DNA of 64,000 nt, taken from Bacteroidales bacterium. GTDB lineage: Bacteria > Bacteroidota > Bacteroidia > Bacteroidales > UBA3663. A model generated the notes under the pieces. The model was not told the DNA's origin, searched no databases, and was given only the letters and a program-made list of their open reading frames with translations. Within the stretch, counting starts at the first letter, position 1. Each line of letters opens with the position of its first letter. The stretch is from the NCBI GenBank assembly GCA_017561935.1, contig JAFZBE010000061.1:17350-81349 (forward strand), given 5' to 3'. Shown piece by piece: positions 19,001 to 27,869 of this stretch. The position numbers and the translations under genes are program-made.

Positions 19001-20068
19001 CTACTCATTAACTTCTTTCCCAATTATTCCCCACACCGTCCTACTCAACGTGAAGGACGCGTCATCGTTGTCGCAATCCCAGTACATGGCACCTCTCAAG
19101 CCCTTTTCGATGATATATTCACACTTGTAAGCAATGGAATTCATATTCTCGTATGCTAGCACCATCTTACCATTCTTATCGACAAGATATGGAACCAGAG
19201 CGGTTGAATCCCAACGCTCGGAATACATACTGCCTATTGTCATTTCTCCAAATGCACGCTGGCCCTTGTAGTCTTTGCTTGCCCTACCATAAAAAGGCAT
19301 TCCCATGACTAGCTGTGTGCGGGGTACACCAACTTCCAAATGGTGTTCAACAGCTTCCGACACACAGAGAGCAGCAGCAATCTCCGAGCGAAAGAGTGCA
19401 GAATGGTGAAATGGTGGATCCGCCAGGTCGTAGGTCATTAGGTTGATGAAATCGACAAAAGGCAAGATATTAGGATAATCGACAAACGTCGTATCGGCAT
19501 AATCGGCAAATGTAAGCAGCTTGTCTGCACCTATGGCTTGACGTAGGTCCTGCATCAGTAGCGTAAAGTTTCTAGTATCTTCTGGCGAAGACGAAATACC
19601 TGCCTCGTTCGAAGTCGGGTATTCCCAATCGATGTCAATGCCATCAAGGGAATAGATGTCTATCGTCTTTCGACAGTTGCGGGCAAACGTCTGACGACGC
19701 TCATCATTGGCTGCCATCTCCGAGAAGTTGCCGCTTCCCCAACCGCCAACACTTAAAAGAACTTTCAGATGTGGGTTCGACGCTTTTAAGGCTACTATGG
19801 TGTGCAGACGTTCAGGATTATCGATCCGAACACTGTCAAATCCGTTTGTCACATGTCCGAAAGCATAGTTGAGATGTGTAACCAATTCAGGTGCAGGCAT
19901 CCTGTCACTCCAAGAGGTGATATAGCCGACAACCACCTTACCGGGTTCCTCATTCTCGTTTACGGCTGCCAATGGTTGAACTTGACGATTGCATGCGGCA
20001 AACACTAATGATGCCATCAACACAGCAAGTAATAGCTTGAAACTTCTAATTAGCGCTACTGGTCTCAT
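19001..20068 (-). CDS. glycoside hydrolase family 18 lipoprotein
   Basis: 355 residues. The lipoprotein signal ends FAAC with Cys at 26. The barrel begins at VVVGYITSW (46-54). SVGGW (106-110) and the catalytic DGIDIDWEY (142-150) give the DxxDxDxE motif with Glu149 as acid/base, so the enzyme should be active. GH18 enzymes cleave beta-1,4-linked GlcNAc in chitin or N-glycan cores. A single-domain lipoprotein without an adjacent SusC/SusD pair leaves open whether it acts on host glycans or on the cell's own polymers. The ATG at 20068 starts the signal peptide; an in-frame extension upstream to 20251 overlaps the glycosyltransferase gene and is not credible. Confidence 0.9.
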   Translation of the reverse strand: MRPVALIRSFKLLLAVLMASLVFAACNRQVQPLAAVNENEEPGKVVVGYITSWSDRMPAPELVTHLNYAFGHVTNGFDSVRIDNPERLHTIVALKASNPHLKVLLSVGGWGSGNFSEMAANDERRQTFARNCRKTIDIYSLDGIDIDWEYPTSNEAGISSSPEDTRNFTLLMQDLRQAIGADKLLTFADYADTTFVDYPNILPFVDFINLMTYDLADPPFHHSALFRSEIAAALCVSEAVEHHLEVGVPRTQLVMGMPFYGRASKDYKGQRAFGEMTIGSMYSERWDSTALVPYLVDKNGKMVLAYENMNSIAYKCEYIIEKGLRGAMYWDCDNDDASFTLSRTVWGIIGKEVNE

Positions 20069-20141
20069 CTTATTACGTTTTATTTGATCAATAGGAATAA
20101 TTACTTTAAAGGCACAATTCGAATCTGTCTGCAGGAATTGA

Positions 20142-21242
20142 TCAAAGTCCCAAGTCACTATATCGTTTGATGCCTTTCCTGAAATATTTCCAGACGATGC
20201 TGAACTGCTGCTGAAAGAAGCTTTTGGCCGTTCCGAAGCCCACAAGTTCACCTACATTATAATGGTTCTCAATCATCTTTTCTGCTTCGCGATGAGCGTC
20301 ATATACGGCCTTAAAGTTTCGGAATTCACCACGTCGGAGGAAGTTGGCAGCCGCTACCCCATCAAGCAGTTTGCGACGACGAATGAGATGCTTGTATTGC
20401 TCGATCGGAAGGTTCTTCCACATCATCACAATGCTGTTGCGGAAGTTCAATTTCGTTTTCATCGGATTACCTTGGGGCAAGCTGGCACCTCCCAGATGAT
20501 ACACTTTCGACTGGGGTACGCAAGCGATATCATATCCCATACGTCGGAGCCTCCAACAAAGGTCAATCTCCTCCATGTGGGCGTAGAAGCGTCGATCCAG
20601 GCCACCGGCTTTCATATATAGCTCAGTACGTATCATAAGGCAAGCACCCGAGGCCCACATCACGGGCCACGCTTGGCCGTCGGGCAGGTCATATTGCCCC
20701 AAGTCCTCCTCAACAGTGTCGAAGATACGGCCACGGCAATAAGGGAAGCAAAGGTTGTCGAGGTAACCACCGCAAGCGCCTGCATATTCGAACATCTTCT
20801 CGTCGCCGTCCTTGAGGATTTTGGGTTGAAGGGCAGCGCAATTAGGGTGACTGTCCATATAGCGGATCATCGGTTCAAGCCAACCCTCAGGCACCCTCAC
20901 ATCGTCGTTAAGCAGGATGGCATAGTCGGGCGAATCCATTCGGTGTACCTCATAGACGTTGCCTGTGGGACTCCGTTGTTCTTCCTGGTGGAGCACCGTG
21001 ATGATGTCAATGGCTTGGTTGTAGCCTTCGGCAAAGCCAAAGTTCTTGTCGAGCTTGATGACCTTAACTGAAGGAAACTCTTCGCTCAGAAGTTTGAGGC
21101 TCTTATCGGTTGATCCGTTGTCAGCCACCACCACCTCGGCAAGTTCCTCGGGAGTGTTCTTGACCACCGAAGGCAGGTACCGTCGCAGCAAGCCTTTCTG
21201 TTCACCGTTCCAATTGAGTATGATAACTGCTGTTTTAGACAT
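20142..21242 (-). CDS. family 2 glycosyltransferase (rhamnosyltransferase-like)
   Basis: 366 residues, cytoplasmic face of the membrane. The nucleotide-sugar fold shows VIILNWNG at the N-terminus, VVADNGSTDKS, the metal-binding ILLNDDVRVPEGW, and HMEEIDLCWRLRRMGY with the catalytic acidic residue. This pattern is typical of the WsaF/RfbN-like GT2 branch that extends O-antigen or capsule-like glycans. I chose the ATG at 21242, which has an AGAAAGG stretch upstream; a TTG start at 21260 is less likely. It follows the DUF5686 gene by about 20 bases in an envelope-related run. Confidence 0.9.
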   Translation of the reverse strand: MSKTAVIILNWNGEQKGLLRRYLPSVVKNTPEELAEVVVADNGSTDKSLKLLSEEFPSVKVIKLDKNFGFAEGYNQAIDIITVLHQEEQRSPTGNVYEVHRMDSPDYAILLNDDVRVPEGWLEPMIRYMDSHPNCAALQPKILKDGDEKMFEYAGACGGYLDNLCFPYCRGRIFDTVEEDLGQYDLPDGQAWPVMWASGACLMIRTELYMKAGGLDRRFYAHMEEIDLCWRLRRMGYDIACVPQSKVYHLGGASLPQGNPMKTKLNFRNSIVMMWKNLPIEQYKHLIRRRKLLDGVAAANFLRRGEFRNFKAVYDAHREAEKMIENHYNVGELVGFGTAKSFFQQQFSIVWKYFRKGIKRYSDLGL

Positions 21243-21261
21243 CAGAACCTTTCTTAACAAG

Positions 21262-23862
21262 TTAAAAACTTAGTACGATGGTGGCCTGTGCGCCATTCTT
21301 TCGGATGCCCGGATGGTCGAGGTAGGTCAAACGACGTATGTACTCTATTCTCAACACCTTGAAGATGTTTTCAAGGCCAACAGCAACCTCCATGTATGGC
21401 GTGTTACCTAGACGATAGACAGTGCCATTGGTGGGCAGACGGAAGAGATTGGGATTCATCAATGAGCCGTCGGGATTGAGTGCATCAGGGTCGTTCTTTT
21501 CAGACAACTTGCCATAAACGCCACGGAACGTTACCACTTCACGCCACTTAAGATGACGCACGTAAGGGATATTGTTGAACATAAGGCCGAGCATACGCCA
21601 AGCCACGTTCCAATGGGCATACTGGTCGTAAACGAACTCCATCGATTGGAGTTGGGAAAATGCGCCGAGCTGTATGGTATAGCCGGTGTTGGCATTAGGC
21701 ATATAGAGCAACGTATAAGGTGTGTTGCTGGTCCAGATCTTGCCGAGGTCGATGTTGACGGTGGCATGTCCGAGGACGTTGAGCCAGAAACGCTTCTCGA
21801 AAGAGAATTCAGTAGCCTGATAGTCGAAGTCGGTGCCCATAAAACCACTGCTGGCCATCTTGTGAGTCAGTTCGAAGACGGGGTGACGATGATCGACACG
21901 CACACGCGATGTCTTGTTTTCGGCAAAGGCCTCATGAGGAGCCCAGCGCAGCGAAGCGGTGGCCAACGCCATGTCGTAGTGATCTTGCTCGAGACCTGTG
22001 CCGGCGAGCTCGAACTTGCCGAGGCGTGTTTGGTATTCGCGACGCAAGTCGGCCTTGAACTTAAGGCTGACGTGGTTCCAGAACTCGAGGGTGTAGAGAA
22101 GCGAGTTGCTGCGTTCGTAGATGAACTTAGGGTCGTCGGTGCGACGGAACGAGGTGACAAAGTTGTCACGGTTGGTTTCGAGCACGAGGCCAAGCTCTTT
22201 AGAGTCGTAGGTGCTTTCGAACTTGAGCGAATGGATGGGAAACTCGTTGGCGAAGCGTTTCTTGCGTCGGAATGAGTACTCGAGGGCTGCATCATACTTC
22301 CATTTGTGATCCTCGATAGCATAGACAGCATAGCCGGAGCCGAAGAGGTGATGGTTGAGGTTGGCTGTGGTGATACCGCCCACACGCAGACGAATGTGTT
22401 CGAGAGCGTTCCACGACACCGAGGTGTTGATGGGGCCATAGAGGAACTTGGCACGCTCCTCAATCTTATCATCAACGGGGACAAAACCCTTGAAAAGCCA
22501 GGTTAACACCTTTTCGCCATATTTGTAGAAAGGCACAGTACGCATCTCGTTCATCATCGCCAGCACTGTCTTATCAGGATCGTAGCCGGTAGTAGGTCGA
22601 TGAGTTTCCCAATACTTCAAGTCTGTGGAATTGAAGGCCAATTGGGGCGAGTCGCTCTTGGGTGCTGCGCCGAAGATCGCCTTGTCGAGCGGAGCGTCGC
22701 TAAAGTCGCTGTAACGTATCATACGTTGAGCATAGAGGCCAAGTGAACCTGCAGTTACGTTGAGTTCAGAGTAGAAGCTCTTACCAAGTACGACACGTGT
22801 GCTATCGGCCAATCGTCCGTTCTCGAACTCGACATGTAAGTTGCGAACAAAGTTGAGGTTGATGTCGGGAGGGATATTCAATTCTGCTCGTTTTACCCAA
22901 TAGGTACTGTCGAGGCTGACATACAGGTGTCCAACAAAACCGAACGACTGGGGCATAGCTGGGGCAAAGCCGAGGTCAATGTAGTCAAGACCATCATCGA
23001 GTTTCAGGGTATCAAGGATATAGTATTTATAGAACGTGGGGCCGAACGATGAGACCGGCGAAACGAACTTCTTGCGATAAAGATATATATTGTCCTCGTT
23101 CAAGTCCATCTCGGGAAAGACTTCTGTCTTGAGGAGGGCGACAAGTTGTTCGGGCATCATGTCGTCCATACCCGCATGCAGTTCAGCCTCGGTTACGGTA
23201 CGATTGAGATTACCTGCATTACGCCAATAATGTTTCTCGACTCGCTCGTCGGTAGAGACGGGTAACACGGGGGTGCCTGTGACGATGGCTGTGTCAATAT
23301 AGTTCTCGATGAACTTGAACTTCTTCTTCCAACGGGCCAGATGACTGTCGCTGAAGTTGTTGAGTGAATAGGTCATGTTGTCGTATCGCGTCTCACTGAA
23401 GAAGTCGTTGCTCTTAGGCGAATGGTCATCCTTGTGGGCAATGACGTTGCGCATGAGGATGACCGCAGGGTTCTCCTTGCGGCGATAACGCTCGCGTTTG
23501 GGTTTGACCACTACTTCGCTGAGTTGTACATCTTGCGAGAGCATCTGGATGGTCACGTTCATCTTATGCGTGCCAGCGACAATAGTTTTGGTGTCGTAGC
23601 CAAGATAGCTGAACTGAATGATGCTGCCCGGACGGGCGAGCATGGAAAAGTTACCTTGCGTATTGGTGATGGTGCCGTTGGTAGTACCTTTCTCTGCAAT
23701 GTTTACAAAATCGAGTGGCAGACCAGTAATGCTGTCCAGAACCGTACCTTGGACAGTAATACGTGTGGGGGCCTTGCTTTGCGCCGTTAATGACACAGGC
23801 AATGCTCCACACAAAAGAATTATTGAGGCGAATAATGAGAATTTACGAATTATATGATTCAT
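21262..23862 (-). CDS. DUF5686 outer-membrane protein with carboxypeptidase-regulatory-like domain
   Basis: 866 residues. It has a signal peptide (about 1-28, ending SLTAQ) and then a CarboxypepD_reg-like beta-sandwich (about 33-120; VQGTVLDSITGLPLDFVNI). The long C-terminal part is rich in alternating aromatic strands typical of an outer-membrane beta-barrel and ends in ATIVLSF, a barrel-type terminus. This architecture is the DUF5686 family of Bacteroidetes; the function is unknown, but the plug-like front end recalls TonB-dependent proteins. Its start overlaps the stop of the nucleotidyltransferase gene (ATGA). Confidence 0.88.
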   Translation of the reverse strand: MNHIIRKFSLFASIILLCGALPVSLTAQSKAPTRITVQGTVLDSITGLPLDFVNIAEKGTTNGTITNTQGNFSMLARPGSIIQFSYLGYDTKTIVAGTHKMNVTIQMLSQDVQLSEVVVKPKRERYRRKENPAVILMRNVIAHKDDHSPKSNDFFSETRYDNMTYSLNNFSDSHLARWKKKFKFIENYIDTAIVTGTPVLPVSTDERVEKHYWRNAGNLNRTVTEAELHAGMDDMMPEQLVALLKTEVFPEMDLNEDNIYLYRKKFVSPVSSFGPTFYKYYILDTLKLDDGLDYIDLGFAPAMPQSFGFVGHLYVSLDSTYWVKRAELNIPPDINLNFVRNLHVEFENGRLADSTRVVLGKSFYSELNVTAGSLGLYAQRMIRYSDFSDAPLDKAIFGAAPKSDSPQLAFNSTDLKYWETHRPTTGYDPDKTVLAMMNEMRTVPFYKYGEKVLTWLFKGFVPVDDKIEERAKFLYGPINTSVSWNALEHIRLRVGGITTANLNHHLFGSGYAVYAIEDHKWKYDAALEYSFRRKKRFANEFPIHSLKFESTYDSKELGLVLETNRDNFVTSFRRTDDPKFIYERSNSLLYTLEFWNHVSLKFKADLRREYQTRLGKFELAGTGLEQDHYDMALATASLRWAPHEAFAENKTSRVRVDHRHPVFELTHKMASSGFMGTDFDYQATEFSFEKRFWLNVLGHATVNIDLGKIWTSNTPYTLLYMPNANTGYTIQLGAFSQLQSMEFVYDQYAHWNVAWRMLGLMFNNIPYVRHLKWREVVTFRGVYGKLSEKNDPDALNPDGSLMNPNLFRLPTNGTVYRLGNTPYMEVAVGLENIFKVLRIEYIRRLTYLDHPGIRKNGAQATIVLSF

Positions 23863-24620
23863 TTTAATTTGACTGTTGTTTGCCCTTCGTCGTTCAACAA
23901 TCGGACCGCTATTTCCAAAGCTTCAGGCTTGCCGCAATCCACCCAGGCTTTACCTGTAACGTCTGCTCCAGCGAGGGCTACTCGATGGCAGATGTCCAAA
24001 TAGAAATCAATGATGGGAAAAGCATCTTTCTCTTTGGCACATAGATAGGGAAAGAGATTCTGATCGATGACCTGTATTCCTGCGTAGGCATATTTCTCTC
24101 CCATCATGCCTTTCACCGCTCCGGTCTTGACGTTGGTCCAACCGCAGACATTCTTCTCGGAATCGAACATCAGGTAGCGAGAAGTTGTACGCTTGTGGAT
24201 GGCGAGTGTGGCACACAGCACCTTCGAAGAGTTTTCGCCAACGTAAGACACATGTTGCCTATAAAGCTCGTTCAAATCGATATTAGAGATGATATCGACG
24301 TTGTGGACCAAAATGGGGCCGCGCTCATCGAACAATGGAATGGCGTGCTTGAGGCCTCCGCCCGTATCAAGTAACTTCTGGCGTTCATCACTTACACGGA
24401 TATCGATGCCGAAATTGTCATGATCCTGAAGGAAACCGATGATTTGTTCTCCGAAGTGATGGACGTTCACGACGATGTGGTCAAATCCCGCATCCTTCAG
24501 CTTCAGAATATTGTGTTCCAGAAGTGTCTTGCCATTCACCTCTACCAGTGCTTTCGGACGATCATCGGTCAGCGGTTTAAGCCTTGTGCCAAGGCCCGCT
24601 GCAAATAACATTGCGTTCAT
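23859..24620 (-). CDS. sugar-1-phosphate nucleotidyltransferase (MurU/RmlA-like)
   Basis: 253 residues, cytoplasmic. The N-terminal signature AMLFAAGLGTRLKPLTDDRPKAL and the VNGKTLLEHN stretch define the NTP-transferase fold. VHNVDIISN carries the metal-binding Asp. The short length without a left-handed helix domain resembles MurU (MurNAc-1-P uridylyltransferase) and mannose-1-P guanylyltransferase-like proteins. The sugar cannot be assigned. No AmgK-like kinase is encoded next to it, which weakens the MurNAc recycling idea. Confidence 0.85.
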   Translation of the reverse strand: MNAMLFAAGLGTRLKPLTDDRPKALVEVNGKTLLEHNILKLKDAGFDHIVVNVHHFGEQIIGFLQDHDNFGIDIRVSDERQKLLDTGGGLKHAIPLFDERGPILVHNVDIISNIDLNELYRQHVSYVGENSSKVLCATLAIHKRTTSRYLMFDSEKNVCGWTNVKTGAVKGMMGEKYAYAGIQVIDQNLFPYLCAKEKDAFPIIDFYLDICHRVALAGADVTGKAWVDCGKPEALEIAVRLLNDEGQTTVKLK

Positions 24621-24637
24621 TTTTATGTCACACCTTT

Positions 24638-25432
24638 TTACATAATAGCGATACTCACGCCATCGCGTTGCTCTTCTTCAAATTCGCCGTATTCGAACTG
24701 ATCGAGAATCATGTCACCGTTCTCGTCCATCACGGCAAATGAGAAATGAGTGATCCAATCACCTAGAATCATCAAGCGGCTCTTGTGATTCAGCATCAAG
24801 TCGAGCATGATATGGCGATGGCCGAAAATAAAGTAATCTGGTTCGAAGCCCTCCTTGATCCTCTTTTTTGCAAACTGCACAAGGTGCTCCTTGTCTTCGC
24901 CCAAATAATCGGGAAACTCATTGCCCGACAGTCGGCTATGACGACTCCACCAGTGTGCAAAGCAAGTCGAAAGGTCTGGATGAATCCATCGGAACATCTT
25001 CTGGCAAATGCGATTGTGGAAAAAGCCAGTCATGAACTTCAACGCCTTCGAGTCGTCGCCCAAACCATCGCCATGCGCCAAATAGAGCTTGCGACCATGA
25101 CGCTCAATAATCTCGGGCCCTGTATGTATGGTGCAGCCTATCTCTTCAGGAAGGTAATCGAAAATCCATATATCGTGATTGCCTGTGAACCAGTGGATCT
25201 TAATGCCTTTGTCGGCCATCATGCCCAATTTCCCCAAAAAGCGGGTGAACCCCCTAGGAACCACTTGTTTGAATTCGAACCAATAGTCGATGATATCGCC
25301 CATCAAGAAGAGCTCGTCGCAGTCATCCTCGATGGCATTGAGAAAACGAACGACCCTACGCTCGTAATCCATAGGATTTTCGAAGGTGCCAGCGCCGAGA
25401 TGGCAATCGCTGATGAAATATATCTTTCCCAC
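24638..25432 (-). CDS. lpxH: UDP-2,3-diacylglucosamine diphosphatase
   Basis: 264 residues. A calcineurin-like metallophosphoesterase with all expected motifs: SDCHLG near the N-terminus, GDIIDYW, GNHDIW, LAHGDG and GHRH near the C-terminus. LpxH removes UMP from UDP-2,3-diacylglucosamine to give lipid X in lipid A synthesis, acting at the cytoplasmic membrane face. It follows the DUF59 gene by 30 bases and precedes the nucleotidyltransferase by 17 bases. Confidence 0.93.
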   Translation of the reverse strand: MGKIYFISDCHLGAGTFENPMDYERRVVRFLNAIEDDCDELFLMGDIIDYWFEFKQVVPRGFTRFLGKLGMMADKGIKIHWFTGNHDIWIFDYLPEEIGCTIHTGPEIIERHGRKLYLAHGDGLGDDSKALKFMTGFFHNRICQKMFRWIHPDLSTCFAHWWSRHSRLSGNEFPDYLGEDKEHLVQFAKKRIKEGFEPDYFIFGHRHIMLDLMLNHKSRLMILGDWITHFSFAVMDENGDMILDQFEYGEFEEEQRDGVSIAIM

Positions 25433-25462
25433 AATATTTACTTTTCTGTCACGAATTATCGA

Positions 25463-25783
25463 TCACAACAAGCCCAGTTCGAGCTTGGCTTCTTCAGTCA
25501 TCATGTCCTGGTTCCACTCGGGCTCGAAAGTGAGCTCGACATCACACGACGACACTTCGCGAAGTCCCTCGACCTTCATCCTTAGGTCTTCCATTAGGAA
25601 GTCGCCCTCGGGGCAGGAGGGTGCCGTCAGCGTCATTTTGATGTGCACGTGGCCGCCCTCCTCCACCTCAATGTCATAGATAAGACCGAGGTCATAGATA
25701 TTCACAGGTATCTCGGGATCATAGACGAGTTTGCACACATCGACGACCTGCTTTTGTATTTCTAAAACTTCGTTTTCTGTCAT
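25463..25783 (-). CDS. DUF59 / MIP18-like iron-sulfur cluster assembly protein
   Basis: 106 residues, small and soluble. Features of the SufT/PaaD DUF59 fold: VYDPEIPVNIYDLGLIYDIEVE and MTLTAPSCPEGDFL, including the conserved Cys of TAPSCP. The family helps mature Fe-S proteins. I chose the ATG at 25783; a TTG eight codons earlier lies inside the -7 element and cannot be used. It is the first gene of the envelope run driven from 25805-25812. Confidence 0.88.
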   Translation of the reverse strand: MTENEVLEIQKQVVDVCKLVYDPEIPVNIYDLGLIYDIEVEEGGHVHIKMTLTAPSCPEGDFLMEDLRMKVEGLREVSSCDVELTFEPEWNQDMMTEEAKLELGLL

Positions 25784-25804
25784 ATTTACTATTATTTTCG
25801 GGCG

Positions 25805-25812
25805 CAAAGATA
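25805..25812 (-). promoter_or_regulatory. -7 element TATCTTTG of the DUF59-lpxH run
   Basis: Matches TAnnTTTG, 21 bases before the start at 25783. It rules out the upstream TTG as start codon. No TTTG at -33. Confidence 0.6.
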
Positions 25813-25876
25813 ATAAAAAAAACTGATATGCCCGCTTTTTTTATTTAAAATGTGTCTTATTCTCAAAAAAATTCGT

Positions 25877-25884
25877 TATCTTTG
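25877..25884 (+). promoter_or_regulatory. -7 element TATCTTTG of argS
   Basis: Matches TAnnTTTG, 20 bases before the argS ATG, divergent from the DUF59 promoter. No TTTG at -33. Confidence 0.6.
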
Positions 25885-25904
25885 CCAAAAAATTATAACT
25901 GAAT

Positions 25905-27770
25905 ATGGAAATCGAACAGCAATTATCTGCCGCCATCAAGGCCGCAGTCAAGTCTCTTTATGATATCGAACTTGCCGACAAGCAGGTTCAATTGAGCCCC
26001 ACCCGCAAGGAGTTCGAAGGGCATCTCACCCTCATGGTTTTCCCATTCATGAAGCAGACACCAGTCCGCAATCCCGAGCAGCTCGGTCAGGCCATCGGCC
26101 AATGGTTGGTCGAAAACGAGCCCCTCGTAGCCAAATATAACGTCATCAAGGGTTTCCTCAACCTCAGCATCAACGCAGGTTCGTGGGTCGAGAAGCTGCT
26201 GGGCATCTACAACAAGGAAAACTACGGCATCCAGCCCGTCGGAGAAAATGCTCCACTCGTGATGATCGAATATTCTTCGCCCAACACCAACAAGCCCCTC
26301 CATCTCGGCCATCTGCGCAACATCCTGCTTGGCTGGTCGCTCTCGAAGATTATGGCAGCTTGCGGCAACAAGGTGGTAAAAACCAATATCGTCAACGACC
26401 GCGGAATCCACATCTGCAAGTCGATGCTTGCTTGGCAGAAGTGGTTCGATGGCGCCACACCCGAAAGTACGGGCAAGAAGGGTGACCATCTGATCGGTGA
26501 TTGCTATGTGGCTTTTGACAAGCATTACAAGGCAGAGCTTAAGGATTTGCTGGAGCATGATCCCGAAATACAAGGAATCCACGTCTTCAAGGACCAACTC
26601 CCCGACGGCACCCTGCCTGAAGATGTGGAGAAGACAGCTGAAGCTCGCAAGGGTGTGGCAGAAATGAAATCCACGTTGATGAAGGAGGCACGTGAGATGC
26701 TCCGCAAATGGGAGGCCGGCGACCCCGAGGTACGCGCACTTTGGGTCAAGATGAACGAATGGGTCTATGCCGGTTTCGACGAGACCTATCGCATGATGGG
26801 CGTTGGTTTCGACAAGATCTACTACGAATCGAACACCTACCTTGAGGGCAAGGAGCTTGTGCTCGAAGGTCTCGATAAGGGGCTCTTCTTCCGCAAAGCG
26901 GATGGCTCGGTATGGGCCGACTTCACATCCGAAGGGCTCGACCAAAAGCTCCTCCTCCGCAAAGACGGCACCTCGGTCTATATGACACAGGACATCGGCA
27001 CGGCCAAGCTCCGTTATCAGGACTTCCCCATCGACAAGATGATCTATGTGGTGGGCAACGAGCAGAACTACCACTTCCAGGTGCTTTCGCTCCTCCTCGA
27101 CCGCCTCGGCTTCAAGTGGGGCAAAGATCTTGTACACTTCTCCTACGGCATGGTCGAGCTGCCCAACGGCAAGATGAAGAGCCGCGAAGGCACCGTCGTA
27201 GATGCCGACGACCTGATGGCCGCCATGATTGACGATGCGCGAGAGGCCAGCTCCGAACGTCTCGACAACATGAGCGACGAGGAGAAGGAGAACGTCTATC
27301 GCATCATCGGGCTGGGAGCACTCAAATATTTTCTCCTCAAGGTTAATCCCGTCAACAACATGGTATTCAATCCCGCCGAGTCGATTGACTTCAACGGCAA
27401 TACCGGCCCCTTCATCCAATATACTCACGCCCGCATCAAGTCGGTACTCCGCAAGGCTACTGCCGAAGAAATCTCCGCCGATGGTCTCGAAGGTGTCGAG
27501 ATTTCCGAAAAGGAGCAGACTCTCGTCCAGAAGTTGCTCGACTTCGAGCAGGTCGTCAAGCGTGCCGGCACTGACTACTCCCCCGCGCTCATTGCCAACT
27601 ACACCTACGACCTCGCCAAGGAGTACAACCAGTTCTATCACGACACTTCCATTCTCAAGGAGGAAGATGCCAAGAAGCGTCAGTTCCGCCTCGTCCTCAG
27701 CACCTGCGTGGCCCGCGTTATAAAGACGGCCATGGACCTCCTCGGTATCGAGGTACCCGAGCGAATGTAG
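25905..27770 (+). CDS. argS: arginyl-tRNA synthetase
   Basis: 621 residues, class I synthetase that charges tRNA-Arg. It shows the N-terminal additional domain (1-120), the HIGH-like HLGHLRN after SSPNTNKPL, the catalytic-site GSVWADF / LLRKDGTSVYMTQDIG stretch, the KMSKS-equivalent MKSREGTVV, and a C-terminal anticodon-binding helical domain with the typical ending of a full-length ArgRS. Monocistronic with its own promoter; the following 99 bases before the convergent gene show no convincing terminator. Confidence 0.98.
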   Translation: MEIEQQLSAAIKAAVKSLYDIELADKQVQLSPTRKEFEGHLTLMVFPFMKQTPVRNPEQLGQAIGQWLVENEPLVAKYNVIKGFLNLSINAGSWVEKLLGIYNKENYGIQPVGENAPLVMIEYSSPNTNKPLHLGHLRNILLGWSLSKIMAACGNKVVKTNIVNDRGIHICKSMLAWQKWFDGATPESTGKKGDHLIGDCYVAFDKHYKAELKDLLEHDPEIQGIHVFKDQLPDGTLPEDVEKTAEARKGVAEMKSTLMKEAREMLRKWEAGDPEVRALWVKMNEWVYAGFDETYRMMGVGFDKIYYESNTYLEGKELVLEGLDKGLFFRKADGSVWADFTSEGLDQKLLLRKDGTSVYMTQDIGTAKLRYQDFPIDKMIYVVGNEQNYHFQVLSLLLDRLGFKWGKDLVHFSYGMVELPNGKMKSREGTVVDADDLMAAMIDDAREASSERLDNMSDEEKENVYRIIGLGALKYFLLKVNPVNNMVFNPAESIDFNGNTGPFIQYTHARIKSVLRKATAEEISADGLEGVEISEKEQTLVQKLLDFEQVVKRAGTDYSPALIANYTYDLAKEYNQFYHDTSILKEEDAKKRQFRLVLSTCVARVIKTAMDLLGIEVPERM

Positions 27771-27869
27771 TTTATTTTCCCCCTTTCATCAATTTGTCTT
27801 GTCATTTCCTGAATCAATACTTCTGGATAATGCTTACATGACAATGCTTGACCTATCCCAAAAATAGTT

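Noticed and set aside
20069..20251. Longer N-terminus for the GH18 lipoprotein
   Set aside because: The signal peptide begins at 20068; the extension has no signal features and overlaps the glycosyltransferase gene.
25923..27641. Long open frame (572 codons) antisense to argS
   Set aside because: ArgS is certain; the antisense frame has no start signal, no family similarity and is a product of the codon bias of the argS strand.
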